NCBI GenBank assembly: GCA_902615145.1
Contig: CACMNK010000006.1
Coordinates: 1-35,375, forward strand
Direction of reading: 5' to 3'
DNA from: an uncultured Pelagibacteraceae bacterium
GTDB lineage: Bacteria; Pseudomonadota; Alphaproteobacteria; Pelagibacterales; Pelagibacteraceae
DNA length: 35,375 bases
This document shows positions 8,645-16,598 of the stretch, in pieces. Below the pieces are notes generated by a model. It did not search any database. It saw nothing but the letters and a program-made list of their open reading frames with translations, and was not told the DNA's origin. Within the stretch, counting starts at the first letter, position 1; every line of letters starts with the position of its first letter. A program made the position numbers and the translations under genes.

Positions 8645-9460
8645 TTAGTTAATTTTTTTCTTTGTTAAACTTTCTTCCTTAAGTACGTCTCTGAAATTTT
8701 TTCTGCCTTTCTTTGAAATACCTAAATATAATTCTTTTACTTGGTCATTACTCAATAAACTCTTAGCTGTCCCATCTAACATCACTCTTCCTGTTTCAAT
8801 AATATAACCATAATCGGAATTTTTTAGTGCAACGTTAGTATTCTGTTCAGCAAGTAAAATACTAACTCCTTCTTTGGTATTTAATTCTTTCACAATATTA
8901 AAAATCTCAGCAACTAATTGAGGTGCAAGGCCCATTGTTGGCTCATCCAATAATAGCATTTTAGGTTTAGCCATCATCGCTCTTGCGACCGCTATCATTT
9001 GTTGCTCTCCACCTGATGTAAATGCAGCTTGGCTTTTTCTTCTTTCCTTTAATCTTATGAAATAAGTATATATTTTTTCTAATTCTTGATTGATATCACC
9101 TTTTGATAATTTTCTTGAGTATGCCCCAGCAATAATATTTTCTTCAACAGTGAGGTGGCCAAAACATCTTCTGCCCTCTAATACTTGAACCATGCCAAGC
9201 CCAACCATTTGTGAGGGATTTTGTTTTTCAATTGAGGTACCATCATATTCTATAGTGCCTTTTGTTACTTTACCTCTTTCTGAGGCTAGCATAGTTGAAA
9301 CCGCTTTTAATGTTGTACTCTTACCCGCTCCATTTGCTCCAAGTAGTGCTACTACTTTTCCCTTTGGCACTTTTAATGAAACATCATGTAGAGCTAAAAT
9401 AACATTATCATATGTTACTTCGATATTTTTAATATCAAGTATGTTGGTTGAAGTGCTCAT
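8645..9460 (-). CDS. livF: HAAT-family ABC transporter ATP-binding protein (LivF-like)
   Basis: This is a 271-residue ATPase with Walker A G-A-N-G-A-G-K-S-T (41-49), signature S-G-G-E-Q-Q (149-154), Walker B L-L-L-D-E-P (169-174) and the LivF-typical Q-V-L-E-G-R-R-C-F segment near 92-100. It has about 25 residues more at the C-terminus than ordinary LivF (about 235-245), a Lys/Arg-rich tail after Y-L-G-I of unknown role. It is separated from the binding-protein gene by 108 bases holding a strong hairpin, so its expression is probably lower than that of the binding protein. Confidence 0.93.
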   Translation of the reverse strand: MSTSTNILDIKNIEVTYDNVILALHDVSLKVPKGKVVALLGANGAGKSTTLKAVSTMLASERGKVTKGTIEYDGTSIEKQNPSQMVGLGMVQVLEGRRCFGHLTVEENIIAGAYSRKLSKGDINQELEKIYTYFIRLKERRKSQAAFTSGGEQQMIAVARAMMAKPKMLLLDEPTMGLAPQLVAEIFNIVKELNTKEGVSILLAEQNTNVALKNSDYGYIIETGRVMLDGTAKSLLSNDQVKELYLGISKKGRKNFRDVLKEESLTKKKIN

Positions 9461-9498
9461 TAATTTTTTTTCAATTATATTTATATTAAATTTTATTT

Positions 9499-9540
9499 AA
9501 AGGGGAGTTAGAATAACTTGATTATCTAAACTCCCCCTTT
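9499..9540 (-). terminator. Intercistronic hairpin between the binding-protein gene and livF (partial terminator or RNA stabiliser)
   Basis: The arms AAAGGGGAGTTAG and CTAAACTCCCCCTTT pair with two single-base bulges, and an inner ATAA/TTAT pair closes a five-base loop (CTTGA). In the minus-strand transcript it follows the binding-protein stop by 28 bases and is followed by CTTTAAATAAAATTT, which is only moderately U-rich. That fits partial termination or protection of the upstream message from 3' decay, as in many ABC operons where the binding protein must be in excess. Confidence 0.75.
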
Positions 9541-9568
9541 AGTAGATATTAATTTATTTCTAAATTAA

Positions 9569-10909
9569 TTATCCACATTTTTTCGGTGTAATGTTGTTTT
9601 CTTTAGCAAATTTCGCTGCAGATGCCTCTACAAGACCTCTAATAAATGCAGGATCACCTGGAGCTTCCCAACCAGTTACCTGATTGAATTTAGTTCCGTC
9701 CCACTGCATTACAGCAAATTTACCGGCACCTTCATGGTTTGCGCATGAAATAGCAAATGGAGCTAACATTCCTCCAACTCCAAGTTCAGTAAGTCTAGCT
9801 TCAGTCATGTTTAAATTTTCATAACCATCTCTAAACTCAGCACCAGTTACTGCTTTACCAACTTTGTTATGCATTTTTTGAGCAATTCTTAACGCCTCAA
9901 TCCACATAACGGCAGCACCTAGTCCTCTATTCCAGTAAACGGAACCAATCCTATTTGGATCAGCTAAGTTACCTTTTCCGGCACCATATACTTTATCTTT
10001 AATGTCTTTAACTAATGGATATTCACCTGGTAAAGCATTTGCAACAGCATAAGTTCCCTTAGCTGCATCACCTGCTGGATACATATCCTCTTCGGCAGCA
10101 CCGAATGTTACATACATCATTCTATCTCTTGGGAAATTAATTCTAGCAGCGTTAGTCATTGCTGTTGAATTCATTCCAGAACCCGCTCCCCAGAAAGTAA
10201 CCCAATCAGGTTTTTCTTTTCTGATTTGCAGCCATTGAGATTGTTGCTCTAATCCTGGAGGTGGAATTGAGATTTCAATTAATTTCATTCCCCAATCAGA
10301 AGTTATTTTTCTCATTGCTGGAAGTGGTTCTCTTCCGTAAGCAGAGTCGATGTGTAAGTGAACGATTTTTTTACCTTTCATTTTATCTATACCGCCCTCT
10401 ACTTGAGCCATAAACTTCAGTTTAACCGCTATTTGTGACCAGTAGTGACTTGCAGCATTAAATACCCAAGGCCATACTCTTCCATCAGCACCGTCAGTTC
10501 TTCCATAACCATATTGAGCTAAAACAACATTATCTTTAGCCATACGGTTAATCACAGCGTATGCTCCTGGTGTTCCTAAAGTATCAAACACTACTATTCT
10601 TTGACCATCTTTTTCTAAAAGTCTTTGGTAACATTCTACCGTTTTAACAGCGTTATATTCCGTCTCACACTCTTGCCATGTAAGCATTACTCCGTTTACT
10701 CCACCCGTCATGTTTACATAGTTCATGTAATCAATTTGAGCCCCGTAGTAACCAGTACCCATTGCTGAGTAAGGTCCAACACGACTACTTGCTACTGGAA
10801 AATATTGTGTCTCAGCAGCAGATACACTTTGAGGTAAAGTAAGTGAAGAAAATAAAGCGATAACTACTGTTAGAGTAGAAGTTAGCCTTTTAATTATTTT
10901 TGCTAACAT
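9569..10909 (-). CDS. HAAT-family periplasmic substrate-binding protein (type I fold)
   Basis: This is a 446-residue exported protein. I chose the ATG at 10909 because AAGGGAGG lies a few bases upstream; an ATG eleven codons earlier has no such site. The signal peptide has a Lys/Arg start (MLAKIIKR), a hydrophobic core and a likely cleavage at S-V-S-A-A before E-T-Q-Y-F. The mature part contains N-G-V-M-L-T-W-Q-E-C-E-T-E-Y, followed by E-C-Y-Q-R-L-L, a block typical of the longer HAAT binding proteins often tied to aromatic or other carboxylates as well as amino acids. The substrate cannot be assigned. It is the first gene of the transporter operon, downstream of a palindrome at 10986-11002. 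Confidence 0.9.
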   Translation of the reverse strand: MLAKIIKRLTSTLTVVIALFSSLTLPQSVSAAETQYFPVASSRVGPYSAMGTGYYGAQIDYMNYVNMTGGVNGVMLTWQECETEYNAVKTVECYQRLLEKDGQRIVVFDTLGTPGAYAVINRMAKDNVVLAQYGYGRTDGADGRVWPWVFNAASHYWSQIAVKLKFMAQVEGGIDKMKGKKIVHLHIDSAYGREPLPAMRKITSDWGMKLIEISIPPPGLEQQSQWLQIRKEKPDWVTFWGAGSGMNSTAMTNAARINFPRDRMMYVTFGAAEEDMYPAGDAAKGTYAVANALPGEYPLVKDIKDKVYGAGKGNLADPNRIGSVYWNRGLGAAVMWIEALRIAQKMHNKVGKAVTGAEFRDGYENLNMTEARLTELGVGGMLAPFAISCANHEGAGKFAVMQWDGTKFNQVTGWEAPGDPAFIRGLVEASAAKFAKENNITPKKCG

Positions 10910-11122
10910 TATTCCTCCCTTATGTTTAGTTATGTTAAACATTCTAATAAGCTATAATCTAACCACATAGCTTGAGTTTCTGCAATTAATAATCATTATT
11001 AACAAATAAAACAAAATCGTCACATAAGGATAAACAATTACAACTATAGATTGTTAAAAAAATTTTAAATAGGAATTGTTTTTTAAGAAATCTATAAAAG
11101 TCTAATAAATTACATAAATTAA
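10910..11122. promoter_or_regulatory. Divergent intergenic region (binding-protein operon / amidotransferase)
   Basis: This is the longest gap in the window, 213 bases, between divergently transcribed genes, so it must carry at least two promoters. It contains a perfect palindrome (listed separately) and the strong Shine-Dalgarno of the binding-protein gene. No open frame of note and no riboswitch-like structure was seen. Exact promoter elements are not called because AT-rich sequence gives many false -10 matches. Confidence 0.6.
10986..11002. promoter_or_regulatory. Perfect 17-base palindrome, Fur-like operator candidate
   Basis: TTAATAATCATTATTAA is an 8-1-8 perfect palindrome. It differs from the inner 17 bases of the Fur-type box at 33845-33863 by one symmetric base pair change (TTGATAAT versus TTAATAAT). 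It lies 77 bases upstream of the transporter binding-protein start and 121 bases upstream of the amidotransferase start. It could be a metal-regulator site or a site for another dimeric regulator. The AT-richness makes chance occurrence more likely than for the 33845 box. Confidence 0.45.
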
Positions 11123-11770
11123 ATGAAAAAAATTTTAATAGTTGAGGGTAATACAGCCGAAGAAAACGGGAGTTTTACAGAGGCAGGTATTAAAACTCAT
11201 ACTGAAAGTTTAAGGGAAAGTTTAAAATATATATCGAGAGATTTAATAATAGATGTTGTTAACCCATCATCAGATAATAATATTAATAGTTTCAACGATA
11301 AGTTGCACACCTTTGATGGTTTAATCTGGGGAGGAAGCAGTTTGAATATTTATAACGATACTCCAGAAATAAAAAAACAAATTGAATTTATGAAAAATTG
11401 TCAAAATAAAGTTAAAAATATTTTAGGAATTTGTTGGGGTATGCAAGTGGCTGTAACTGCTGCAGGAGGTCAGGTAAAAAAAGCCAATACATCTCATGTA
11501 GGTATCGCAAAAGAAATTGAAATAAATGAATACGGTTTAAAGCATCCGTTATACAAAGATAAAGAAAAAAAATTTAATTCTCCTGCTTTTAATTATGACG
11601 AAGTTGTGAAAATACCAGAAAACGGTATTTGTCTTGCATCTAATAAAATTAATAAAGTCCAAAGTTTGTATTTTCAAATAAATAAAACTAGAGTTTGGGG
11701 CTTGCAATATCATCCTGAAATAACTTATGAAAAAATGATAAGTTTGATTAATTTAGAAGAAAAAGATTAA
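11123..11770 (+). CDS. Class I glutamine amidotransferase, C-terminus probably truncated by a frameshift
   Basis: This is a 215-residue protein with the class I triad: nucleophile C104 in L-G-I-C-W-G-M-Q, and H197/E199 in L-Q-Y-H-P-E-I. The N-terminus (K-K-I-L-I-V-E-G-N) and W-G-G-S-S fit the stand-alone GMP-synthase-like group, which hydrolyses glutamine or gamma-glutamyl compounds. The partner is unknown. The frame stops at 11770 just after an A-run, but an open segment continues one base out of frame to 11904 with protein-like sequence. The true product is probably about 260 residues unless the truncation is real. The catalytic core is intact either way. Confidence 0.85.
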   Translation: MKKILIVEGNTAEENGSFTEAGIKTHTESLRESLKYISRDLIIDVVNPSSDNNINSFNDKLHTFDGLIWGGSSLNIYNDTPEIKKQIEFMKNCQNKVKNILGICWGMQVAVTAAGGQVKKANTSHVGIAKEIEINEYGLKHPLYKDKEKKFNSPAFNYDEVVKIPENGICLASNKINKVQSLYFQINKTRVWGLQYHPEITYEKMISLINLEEKD

Positions 11771-11904
11771 TTGAATATAGAAAAGTATTCAAAAATGAAA
11801 ATGATCTTGAAAATCACATATCTTTTATTGAAAAAGAAATTCAGGTCACGGTTAAAGAAAAAAAAATGTTAGAACTTAAAAATTGGCTTAAAGAATTAAA
11901 TTAA
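11764..11904 (+). pseudogene. Out-of-frame C-terminal continuation of the glutamine amidotransferase
   Basis: In the frame shifted by one base relative to the amidotransferase, 46 codons run to a TAA at 11902-11904. They read R-L-I-E-Y-R-K-V-F-K-N-E-N-D-L-E-N-H, then a helical, charged stretch ending in L-K-N-W-L-K-E-L-N. It has no start codon of its own near its beginning and makes sense only as the tail of the preceding gene. One missing base in the A5 run at 11760-11764 would restore a single frame. Its stop overlaps the fhs stop in the same TTAA manner as other convergent genes here. It could be an assembly or sequencing indel rather than a mutation. Confidence 0.7.
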
Positions 11905-13586
11905 AATAAACCCTCAATTTGTCCTTTTTGATTTAATTTAATAGTATCAGCAGCTGGCTTTCTTGGTAATCCTGGCATCGTCATTATTGATCCACAAATG
12001 ACTACCACAAATTCTGCTCCTGAAGATAATCTTACTTCTCTTATTGGTATTTCATGATTTGAGGGGGCACCTTTGAGTTTGGGGTCTGTTGAAAAACTAA
12101 ATTGAGTTTTTGCAATACAAACCGGTAAATTTCCATGACCATTATCCTCAAAAACTTTTAATTGTTCTTTAACTTTGTCATCAGCTGTTATTTTATCAGC
12201 TTTATAGATTTGTTTAGCAATTAACTCTATCTTATCCCAGAGTTTAAGATTGTTATTATATAAAAAATTAAATTTATTTTTGTTATTTTTGCAGACTTTA
12301 ACAACTTTTTTGGCAAGATCTTTGGTCCCATTCCCACCCTTAGCCCAATGCTTACATTCACTGACTTCAACTTTCTTTTTTTTACAAAAATTTAAAACAG
12401 TTTTAACTTCTTTTTTTGTGTCTAGCGCAAAATGATTTATGGCTACTATCGGTTCTAAACCAAATTTTTTTATGTTTGTAATATGTCTTTCCAAGTTAAC
12501 CAATCCTCTTTCTAACGCCGATATATCCTCTTTTTTTAAGTCCTCTTTTTCAACTCCTCCATGCATTTTTAATGCTCTTATTGTTGCAACAATTACTACA
12601 CAGCTGGGGGTTAATCCTGCTTTCCTGCATTTAATATTTAAAAACTTTTCTGCACCAAGATCTGCACCAAATCCTGCTTCAGTAACTACATAATCAGATA
12701 GTTTTAAAGCAGTTTTTGTTGCAATAACTGAATTGCAACCATGAGCAATGTTCGCAAATGGACCGCCATGAATAATTGCAGGATTATTTTCTAAAGTTTG
12801 AGTTACATTTGGTCTTATTGCTTCCTTAAGTAAAACAGTCATGGGTCCATGAGCATTGATATCTCTTGCATAAAGCGGGCTTCCTTTTTTATCGTATGCA
12901 AAAGTAATATTACCAATTCTTTTTTCTAAATCTTTTAAATCGTTAGAAAGACAAAAAATAGCCATTACTTCTGATGCAACTGTTATGTCGAAACCATCAA
13001 CTCTTTTGAAATCTTTAGCAACCCCACTAGTATTAATATCAATAAATCTAAGAGCGCGGTCATTCATATCCATTACACGTTTCCAAACTATTTTGTTTTC
13101 ATCTATATTTAATTTGTTACCCCAATAAATATGGTTATCTATCATTGCTGAAAGTAAATTATGTGCTGAAGTAATGGCATGAAAATCACCTGTAAAATGT
13201 AAATTTATTTGCTCCATAGGAACAACTTGGGCGTAACCCCCCCCAGCAGCACCACCTTTCATTCCAAATGATGGACCTAAACTAGGTTCCCTAAGACAAA
13301 CGATAGATTTTTTACCAATTTTATTTAAGCCATCACTTAAACCAACCGAAGTTGTTGTTTTTCCTTCACCTGCTGGTGTTGGCGTTATTGCAGTGACTAA
13401 AATTAATTTACCATCCTTTTTTTTCTTCAGTTTATCTAAAAATTCAAAATTAATTTTTGCGATATGTCTACCCATTGGACTGAAAGCACTGCTCTTATCT
13501 GGAACTTTAATTTTTGCTAAAATTTTACCTATCGGTTTCATTTTAGCTTTTCTTGCTATTTCTATATCTGATTTTACTTTAGCCAT
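11901..13586 (-). CDS. fhs: Formate-tetrahydrofolate ligase
   Basis: This is a full-length enzyme of 561 residues. The phosphate-binding segment [12 protein letters not shown] (69-80) is diagnostic, followed by [19 protein letters not shown], and by D-L-G-A-E-K-F in the middle of the protein. It makes 10-formyl-THF from formate, THF and ATP; in methyl-oxidising marine bacteria it can also run in reverse, yielding formate and ATP from C1 units. It shares the folate theme with the GcvT/MetF-like pair and dimethylglycine dehydrogenase elsewhere in the window. It is convergent with the amidotransferase by a four-base overlap. Confidence 0.97.
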   Translation of the reverse strand: MAKVKSDIEIARKAKMKPIGKILAKIKVPDKSSAFSPMGRHIAKINFEFLDKLKKKKDGKLILVTAITPTPAGEGKTTTSVGLSDGLNKIGKKSIVCLREPSLGPSFGMKGGAAGGGYAQVVPMEQINLHFTGDFHAITSAHNLLSAMIDNHIYWGNKLNIDENKIVWKRVMDMNDRALRFIDINTSGVAKDFKRVDGFDITVASEVMAIFCLSNDLKDLEKRIGNITFAYDKKGSPLYARDINAHGPMTVLLKEAIRPNVTQTLENNPAIIHGGPFANIAHGCNSVIATKTALKLSDYVVTEAGFGADLGAEKFLNIKCRKAGLTPSCVVIVATIRALKMHGGVEKEDLKKEDISALERGLVNLERHITNIKKFGLEPIVAINHFALDTKKEVKTVLNFCKKKKVEVSECKHWAKGGNGTKDLAKKVVKVCKNNKNKFNFLYNNNLKLWDKIELIAKQIYKADKITADDKVKEQLKVFEDNGHGNLPVCIAKTQFSFSTDPKLKGAPSNHEIPIREVRLSSGAEFVVVICGSIMTMPGLPRKPAADTIKLNQKGQIEGLF

Positions 13587-13645
13587 TTATTCAAATAAAA
13601 TATTTGTTTAATACATGTTTTTAGTTCATATAAAATATAGTGGTT

Positions 13646-14494
13646 TCAGTCTCTTGTAGCAATATAAACTCCAACAGATGTTACAATAAAACCAACAATA
13701 TCCAAATAAGTTAGTTTTTCATTTAAAAAAAACCAGGCCATTAAAGCTGAGGTAGATGGAATTAAAAAAAATATCGAAACAGTTTTGCTTGCTGAATTTT
13801 TTTTAATTAAAAGCATTAAGATTGTAAAAGCACCAAAAGAGACAAGTAATACTTGATGGCTCATTGCAATGATAAAAACCTTGTTAAAATTTATATATGG
13901 TTCAGCAAAGAAAATTACTATTAGAACATGAAACAAACATCCCCCAAATGCTTGGTAAAAATTACTTACTGATAAAGGTAAGTTTTTACTTATCTTTTTT
14001 TGCCAAATTGTAGATATTGTAATTGATAATAAAGCTATGATTGTTGCGATAAGTCCTAATAAAGGAATACCAGAACCTATATCTAAACCCAAAACTAAAG
14101 AGGCACCCGTGAAACCAAGTAAAACCCCAATCCATTGTTGGGTAGTTATTTTCTCATCAAGGATGGGTCCACTTAAGATGTTTGTTAAAACTGGTTGAAG
14201 AGTGACTATTAAAGCTGCTATTCCTACTGGCATTCCAATTGAGATTGAATAAAAAACTCCACCTAAATAAAATCCATGAAAAAGCACACCACTTAAAACA
14301 GCCTCGGCTATTTTTCTCTTATTTGTAATTAATGATTGATTTAAATAAAAAGAGAAAAAATAGAAACCAAGAGCTACAAAAAAAAACCTAAAAGCCAATG
14401 CTGCAAAAGGGTCGCTATTATCTACAATTGGCTTAGTGGTTATAAATGCTGAAGACCATAGCAGAATAAAAATAAGAGGATATATTCTAATCAC
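13646..14494 (-). CDS. DMT-superfamily (EamA) membrane transporter
   Basis: This is a 282-residue protein with about ten hydrophobic segments arranged as two EamA repeats (roughly 1-135 and 145-280). Typical features are the N-terminal F-I-L-L-W-S-S-A-F-I-T-T-K-P, the A-L-A-F-R-F-F-F-V-A-L segment, the first-repeat end L-D-E-K-I-T-T-Q-Q-W-I-G and the second-repeat L-N-E-K-L-T-Y-L-D-I-V-G-F. EamA proteins usually export amino acids or other metabolites, but the substrate cannot be read from sequence. It lies between fhs and an orphan gene on the same strand with gaps of 59 and 38 bases. Confidence 0.9.
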   Translation of the reverse strand: MIRIYPLIFILLWSSAFITTKPIVDNSDPFAALAFRFFFVALGFYFFSFYLNQSLITNKRKIAEAVLSGVLFHGFYLGGVFYSISIGMPVGIAALIVTLQPVLTNILSGPILDEKITTQQWIGVLLGFTGASLVLGLDIGSGIPLLGLIATIIALLSITISTIWQKKISKNLPLSVSNFYQAFGGCLFHVLIVIFFAEPYINFNKVFIIAMSHQVLLVSFGAFTILMLLIKKNSASKTVSIFFLIPSTSALMAWFFLNEKLTYLDIVGFIVTSVGVYIATRD

Positions 14495-14532
14495 TTTTAG
14501 CTTGATAGGTTAATTGTCATTTATACAGTTTA

Positions 14533-14970
14533 CTAATCAGTAATATTTAATTGAATAAATTCATTTTGTTTAGTCTCTTTGCACCATAACTCATAACTTT
14601 CACACATTCTCCAAATATGATCAAATGCTCTTTTAGATATTTCAAGTGGTAAATTATTTTTAGCATCATAAAGATCTGGAAACTGGATGAGTTGCTTTAC
14701 CATTACATCTTTTTGAATTTTTAATAGTCTTATTGTTTCCTCTGGAATTTTTTTATTTGTTTTTAAATCGATAAATTTATTTTTTTCCAATTCTTTCAGC
14801 CAATCATCATGGAATTTTCCACTACTAATATTTTTATAAGTCCCATTACCAATAAAAGCATCTATAGCCTCTTTATTTGAAAAATTTGAGTTCTTTTTTT
14901 TAATTTCTGAAATTTCTAAATAGATTACCTCTGCAACATATAAAACATACGGCTTGTCTTTAGATTGCAT
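14533..14970 (-). CDS. Hypothetical protein, 145 residues
   Basis: I do not recognise this family. The protein is soluble, charged and mainly helical by composition, with no signal peptide, no membrane segment and no Cys pairs. It has an N-terminal Y-V-L-Y-V-A-E-V-I-Y-L-E segment, and a C-terminal R-A-F-D-H-I-W-R-M-C-E-S-Y-E-L-W-C that looks amphipathic. It starts three bases after the racemase stop, so it is translated from the same message. That proximity is the only hint of function. Confidence 0.8.
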   Translation of the reverse strand: MQSKDKPYVLYVAEVIYLEISEIKKKNSNFSNKEAIDAFIGNGTYKNISSGKFHDDWLKELEKNKFIDLKTNKKIPEETIRLLKIQKDVMVKQLIQFPDLYDAKNNLPLEISKRAFDHIWRMCESYELWCKETKQNEFIQLNITD

Positions 14971-14973
14971 TGA

Positions 14974-15720
14974 CTATTTTCGATATTTTTTCATTGCAGC
15001 GTTTGCTAAAATTAAATTTGGATCTAAAAAAATTTTCGATTTTTTGATTTTATTAAATGATTTAAAAGCAAATATTGCTATGGGTAATTCTGTACAACCA
15101 AGAATAATTTTTTTACACTTCTTTTTAATCAAGAAGTTTATAGCTGGTTTAATTTTCTTAGCTGCTGTCTTTACGTTTCCCATTTTAACAAGTTTAATTG
15201 CTTGGTTTACAGAATTTTTTTGAATTAATTTATTTGGGTGTATCAATTTATAATTTGTATCGAAAAATTTATTGTATACACCTGTCATTATAGTTCCTTC
15301 CGTAGCTAGTAAGCCTATAGGTGAGTTTTTTTTACATGTTCTTTTTGCATGAATATAAACTTCTTTGGGCATATTTATTATTGGTAATTTTATTTTTTTT
15401 TTTAAATCATCATACCAATAATGTGCTGTGTTACACGGAATAACAATGAACTTACATTTATCTTTTTTAAGCAATCTGCAACCTTTAAGCAAACTCTCTA
15501 AGACTAATTTGTATTTTTTTTTATTTTTTGAATTTGAAAATCTATTTGTTAATCTACTTGTCTGAATTCCAATCGATTCAGGTCGTCCGGGTATGTTAGA
15601 TTTATTGTAAAGTAAAAATAAAGGATAATCTTGATCAATTTTTCCTCTATTTAACACTGCAAGTTTATTACAGAAATCAAGACCTGCTTGTGTTCCCATT
15701 CCACCAAGAATACCAATCAT
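14974..15720 (-). CDS. Aspartate/glutamate racemase family protein
   Basis: This is a 248-residue protein starting I-G-I-L-G-G-M-G, the hallmark of the Asp/Glu racemase superfamily. The two catalytic cysteines are in I-P-C-N-T-A-H (C96) and I-L-G-C-T-E-L-P (C209), so both acid/base residues are present. It also has L-L-A-T-E-G-T-I-M-T-G near 138-148, as in aspartate racemases. It should interconvert L- and D-aspartate or a related acidic amino acid. Glutamate racemase for the cell wall is less likely, because the T-E-G-T pattern is that of the aspartate group. It precedes the orphan 145-residue gene. Confidence 0.9.
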   Translation of the reverse strand: MIGILGGMGTQAGLDFCNKLAVLNRGKIDQDYPLFLLYNKSNIPGRPESIGIQTSRLTNRFSNSKNKKKYKLVLESLLKGCRLLKKDKCKFIVIPCNTAHYWYDDLKKKIKLPIINMPKEVYIHAKRTCKKNSPIGLLATEGTIMTGVYNKFFDTNYKLIHPNKLIQKNSVNQAIKLVKMGNVKTAAKKIKPAINFLIKKKCKKIILGCTELPIAIFAFKSFNKIKKSKIFLDPNLILANAAMKKYRK

Positions 15721-15812
15721 AACTTATAGCTTCTTTTTGATAAAAGTTTATTGGCCATAAAAATGAAATACCTAAGTTATTTGATTGATACAGCCAATAA
15801 AATTTTTGAAAA

Positions 15813-16019
15813 TTATGCAGTTTTTAAGTTAACTGCTGAAGGACCTTTAGGACCATCTTCAACATCGAAAGTCAAAGCTTGACCCTCATCTAAACCATTC
15901 ATGCCAGCATCTCTCACTGCTGAAACGTGAACAAATACATCTTTTTCTTTGTCTTCTCGTTCAATAAAACCATAACCTTTGGTCGGATTGAACCATTTTA
16001 CTTTACCTTGTAGACTCAT
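15813..16019 (-). CDS. cspA: Cold-shock domain protein
   Basis: This is a 68-residue single cold-shock domain. RNP1 (K-G-Y-G-F-I, 14-19) and RNP2 (V-F-V-H-V-S, 28-33) are both intact, along with G-K-V-K-W-F at the start and G-P-K-G-P-S-A-V-N near the end. It binds single-stranded RNA or DNA and melts RNA structure. Small constitutive Csp proteins are common in marine bacteria, so cold induction should not be assumed. The gene is well separated from its neighbours (92 bases downstream, 111 upstream), suggesting its own promoter. Confidence 0.97.
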   Translation of the reverse strand: MSLQGKVKWFNPTKGYGFIEREDKEKDVFVHVSAVRDAGMNGLDEGQALTFDVEDGPKGPSAVNLKTA

Positions 16020-16130
16020 ATTTTTACTTATTGTTATGTTAATTTATCACTTATAATTAAGTAATTGTGCCTTTCTTTAAAATTTTAAGTCTTTTGTCAA
16101 CTAAATTGATCTACTTACTAGTTTTAAATA
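16020..16130 (-). promoter_or_regulatory. Leader/promoter region of the cold-shock gene
   Basis: This is a 111-base gap upstream of cspA. On the minus strand a perfect -35 hexamer TTGACA lies at 16100-16095, about 75 bases before the start codon. No equally clear -10 is seen at the ideal spacing; AT-rich candidates abound. A leader of roughly 50 bases or more would remain, which is in keeping with cold-shock genes, but no conserved RNA element was recognised. Confidence 0.35.
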
Positions 16131-16598
16131 TTAATCGTTGCTAATTAGTTTTGTAAAATAAAGAGAATTTACGTCCTCTTTATAATGCGCAAAAGGCGCA
16201 CAAGGCTGAAAGTTACAACTTATAAATAACTTTCTTGCAGGCTCAAAAAATTCTCCAGAACCTGTTTCAATACTAATTCTAAGAATATTTAGATTTTTTG
16301 CTTCATTGATTAAATGTTTTATTATCTTAATTCCGTTTCCTTTATTTCTAAAGTTATCATGAACTCTTATTGACTTAAATTCACCATGGTCTTTACTTAA
16401 AAATTTAAGTGCACCACATCCCATTAAGTTATTATTTTCCCATAAACTCCAAAATTTTATAGATGAAACCTTAAGACCAGGGATATCCAGAACATGGGCA
16501 CTTCCCTCTGGGGATGCAGCTCTTAGTTCTTTAAAATGTTTTGTAAGAAGTTCATTTACTTCCGGATGATCAAAATTTCCTTCTATTGACTCTATCAT
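16131..16598 (-). CDS. GNAT-family N-acetyltransferase
   Basis: This is a 155-residue GNAT protein. The acetyl-CoA-binding loop is R-N-K-G-N-G-I-K-I-I (about 86-95), preceded by the strand G-E-F-K-S-I-R-V and followed by R-I-S-I-E-T-G-S-G-E-F-F-E-P-A-R. That last segment is typical of the group of small GNATs related to PhnO/YsnE-type acetyltransferases. The substrate is unknown. Its start overlaps the purK stop by four bases (ATGA), so it is translationally coupled to the purine genes, but this need not mean a role in purine synthesis. Confidence 0.88.
   Translation of the reverse strand: MIESIEGNFDHPEVNELLTKHFKELRAASPEGSAHVLDIPGLKVSSIKFWSLWENNNLMGCGALKFLSKDHGEFKSIRVHDNFRNKGNGIKIIKHLINEAKNLNILRISIETGSGEFFEPARKLFISCNFQPCAPFAHYKEDVNSLYFTKLISND

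Noticed and set aside
10910..10942. Earlier start of the transporter binding protein, adding 11 residues
   Set aside because: The later ATG has a strong AAGGGAGG site and gives a proper signal peptide.
11123..11904. Programmed -1 ribosomal frameshift in the glutamine amidotransferase
   Set aside because: The A-run does not form an in-frame slippery heptamer and no downstream hairpin is evident. A one-base indel or sequencing error is simpler.
15748..15800. Inverted repeat TTATTGGC...GCCAATAA after the cold-shock gene
   Set aside because: The arms are eight bases with a 37-base loop, AT-rich and not followed by a clean U-run. It could arise by chance, so I do not call a terminator.
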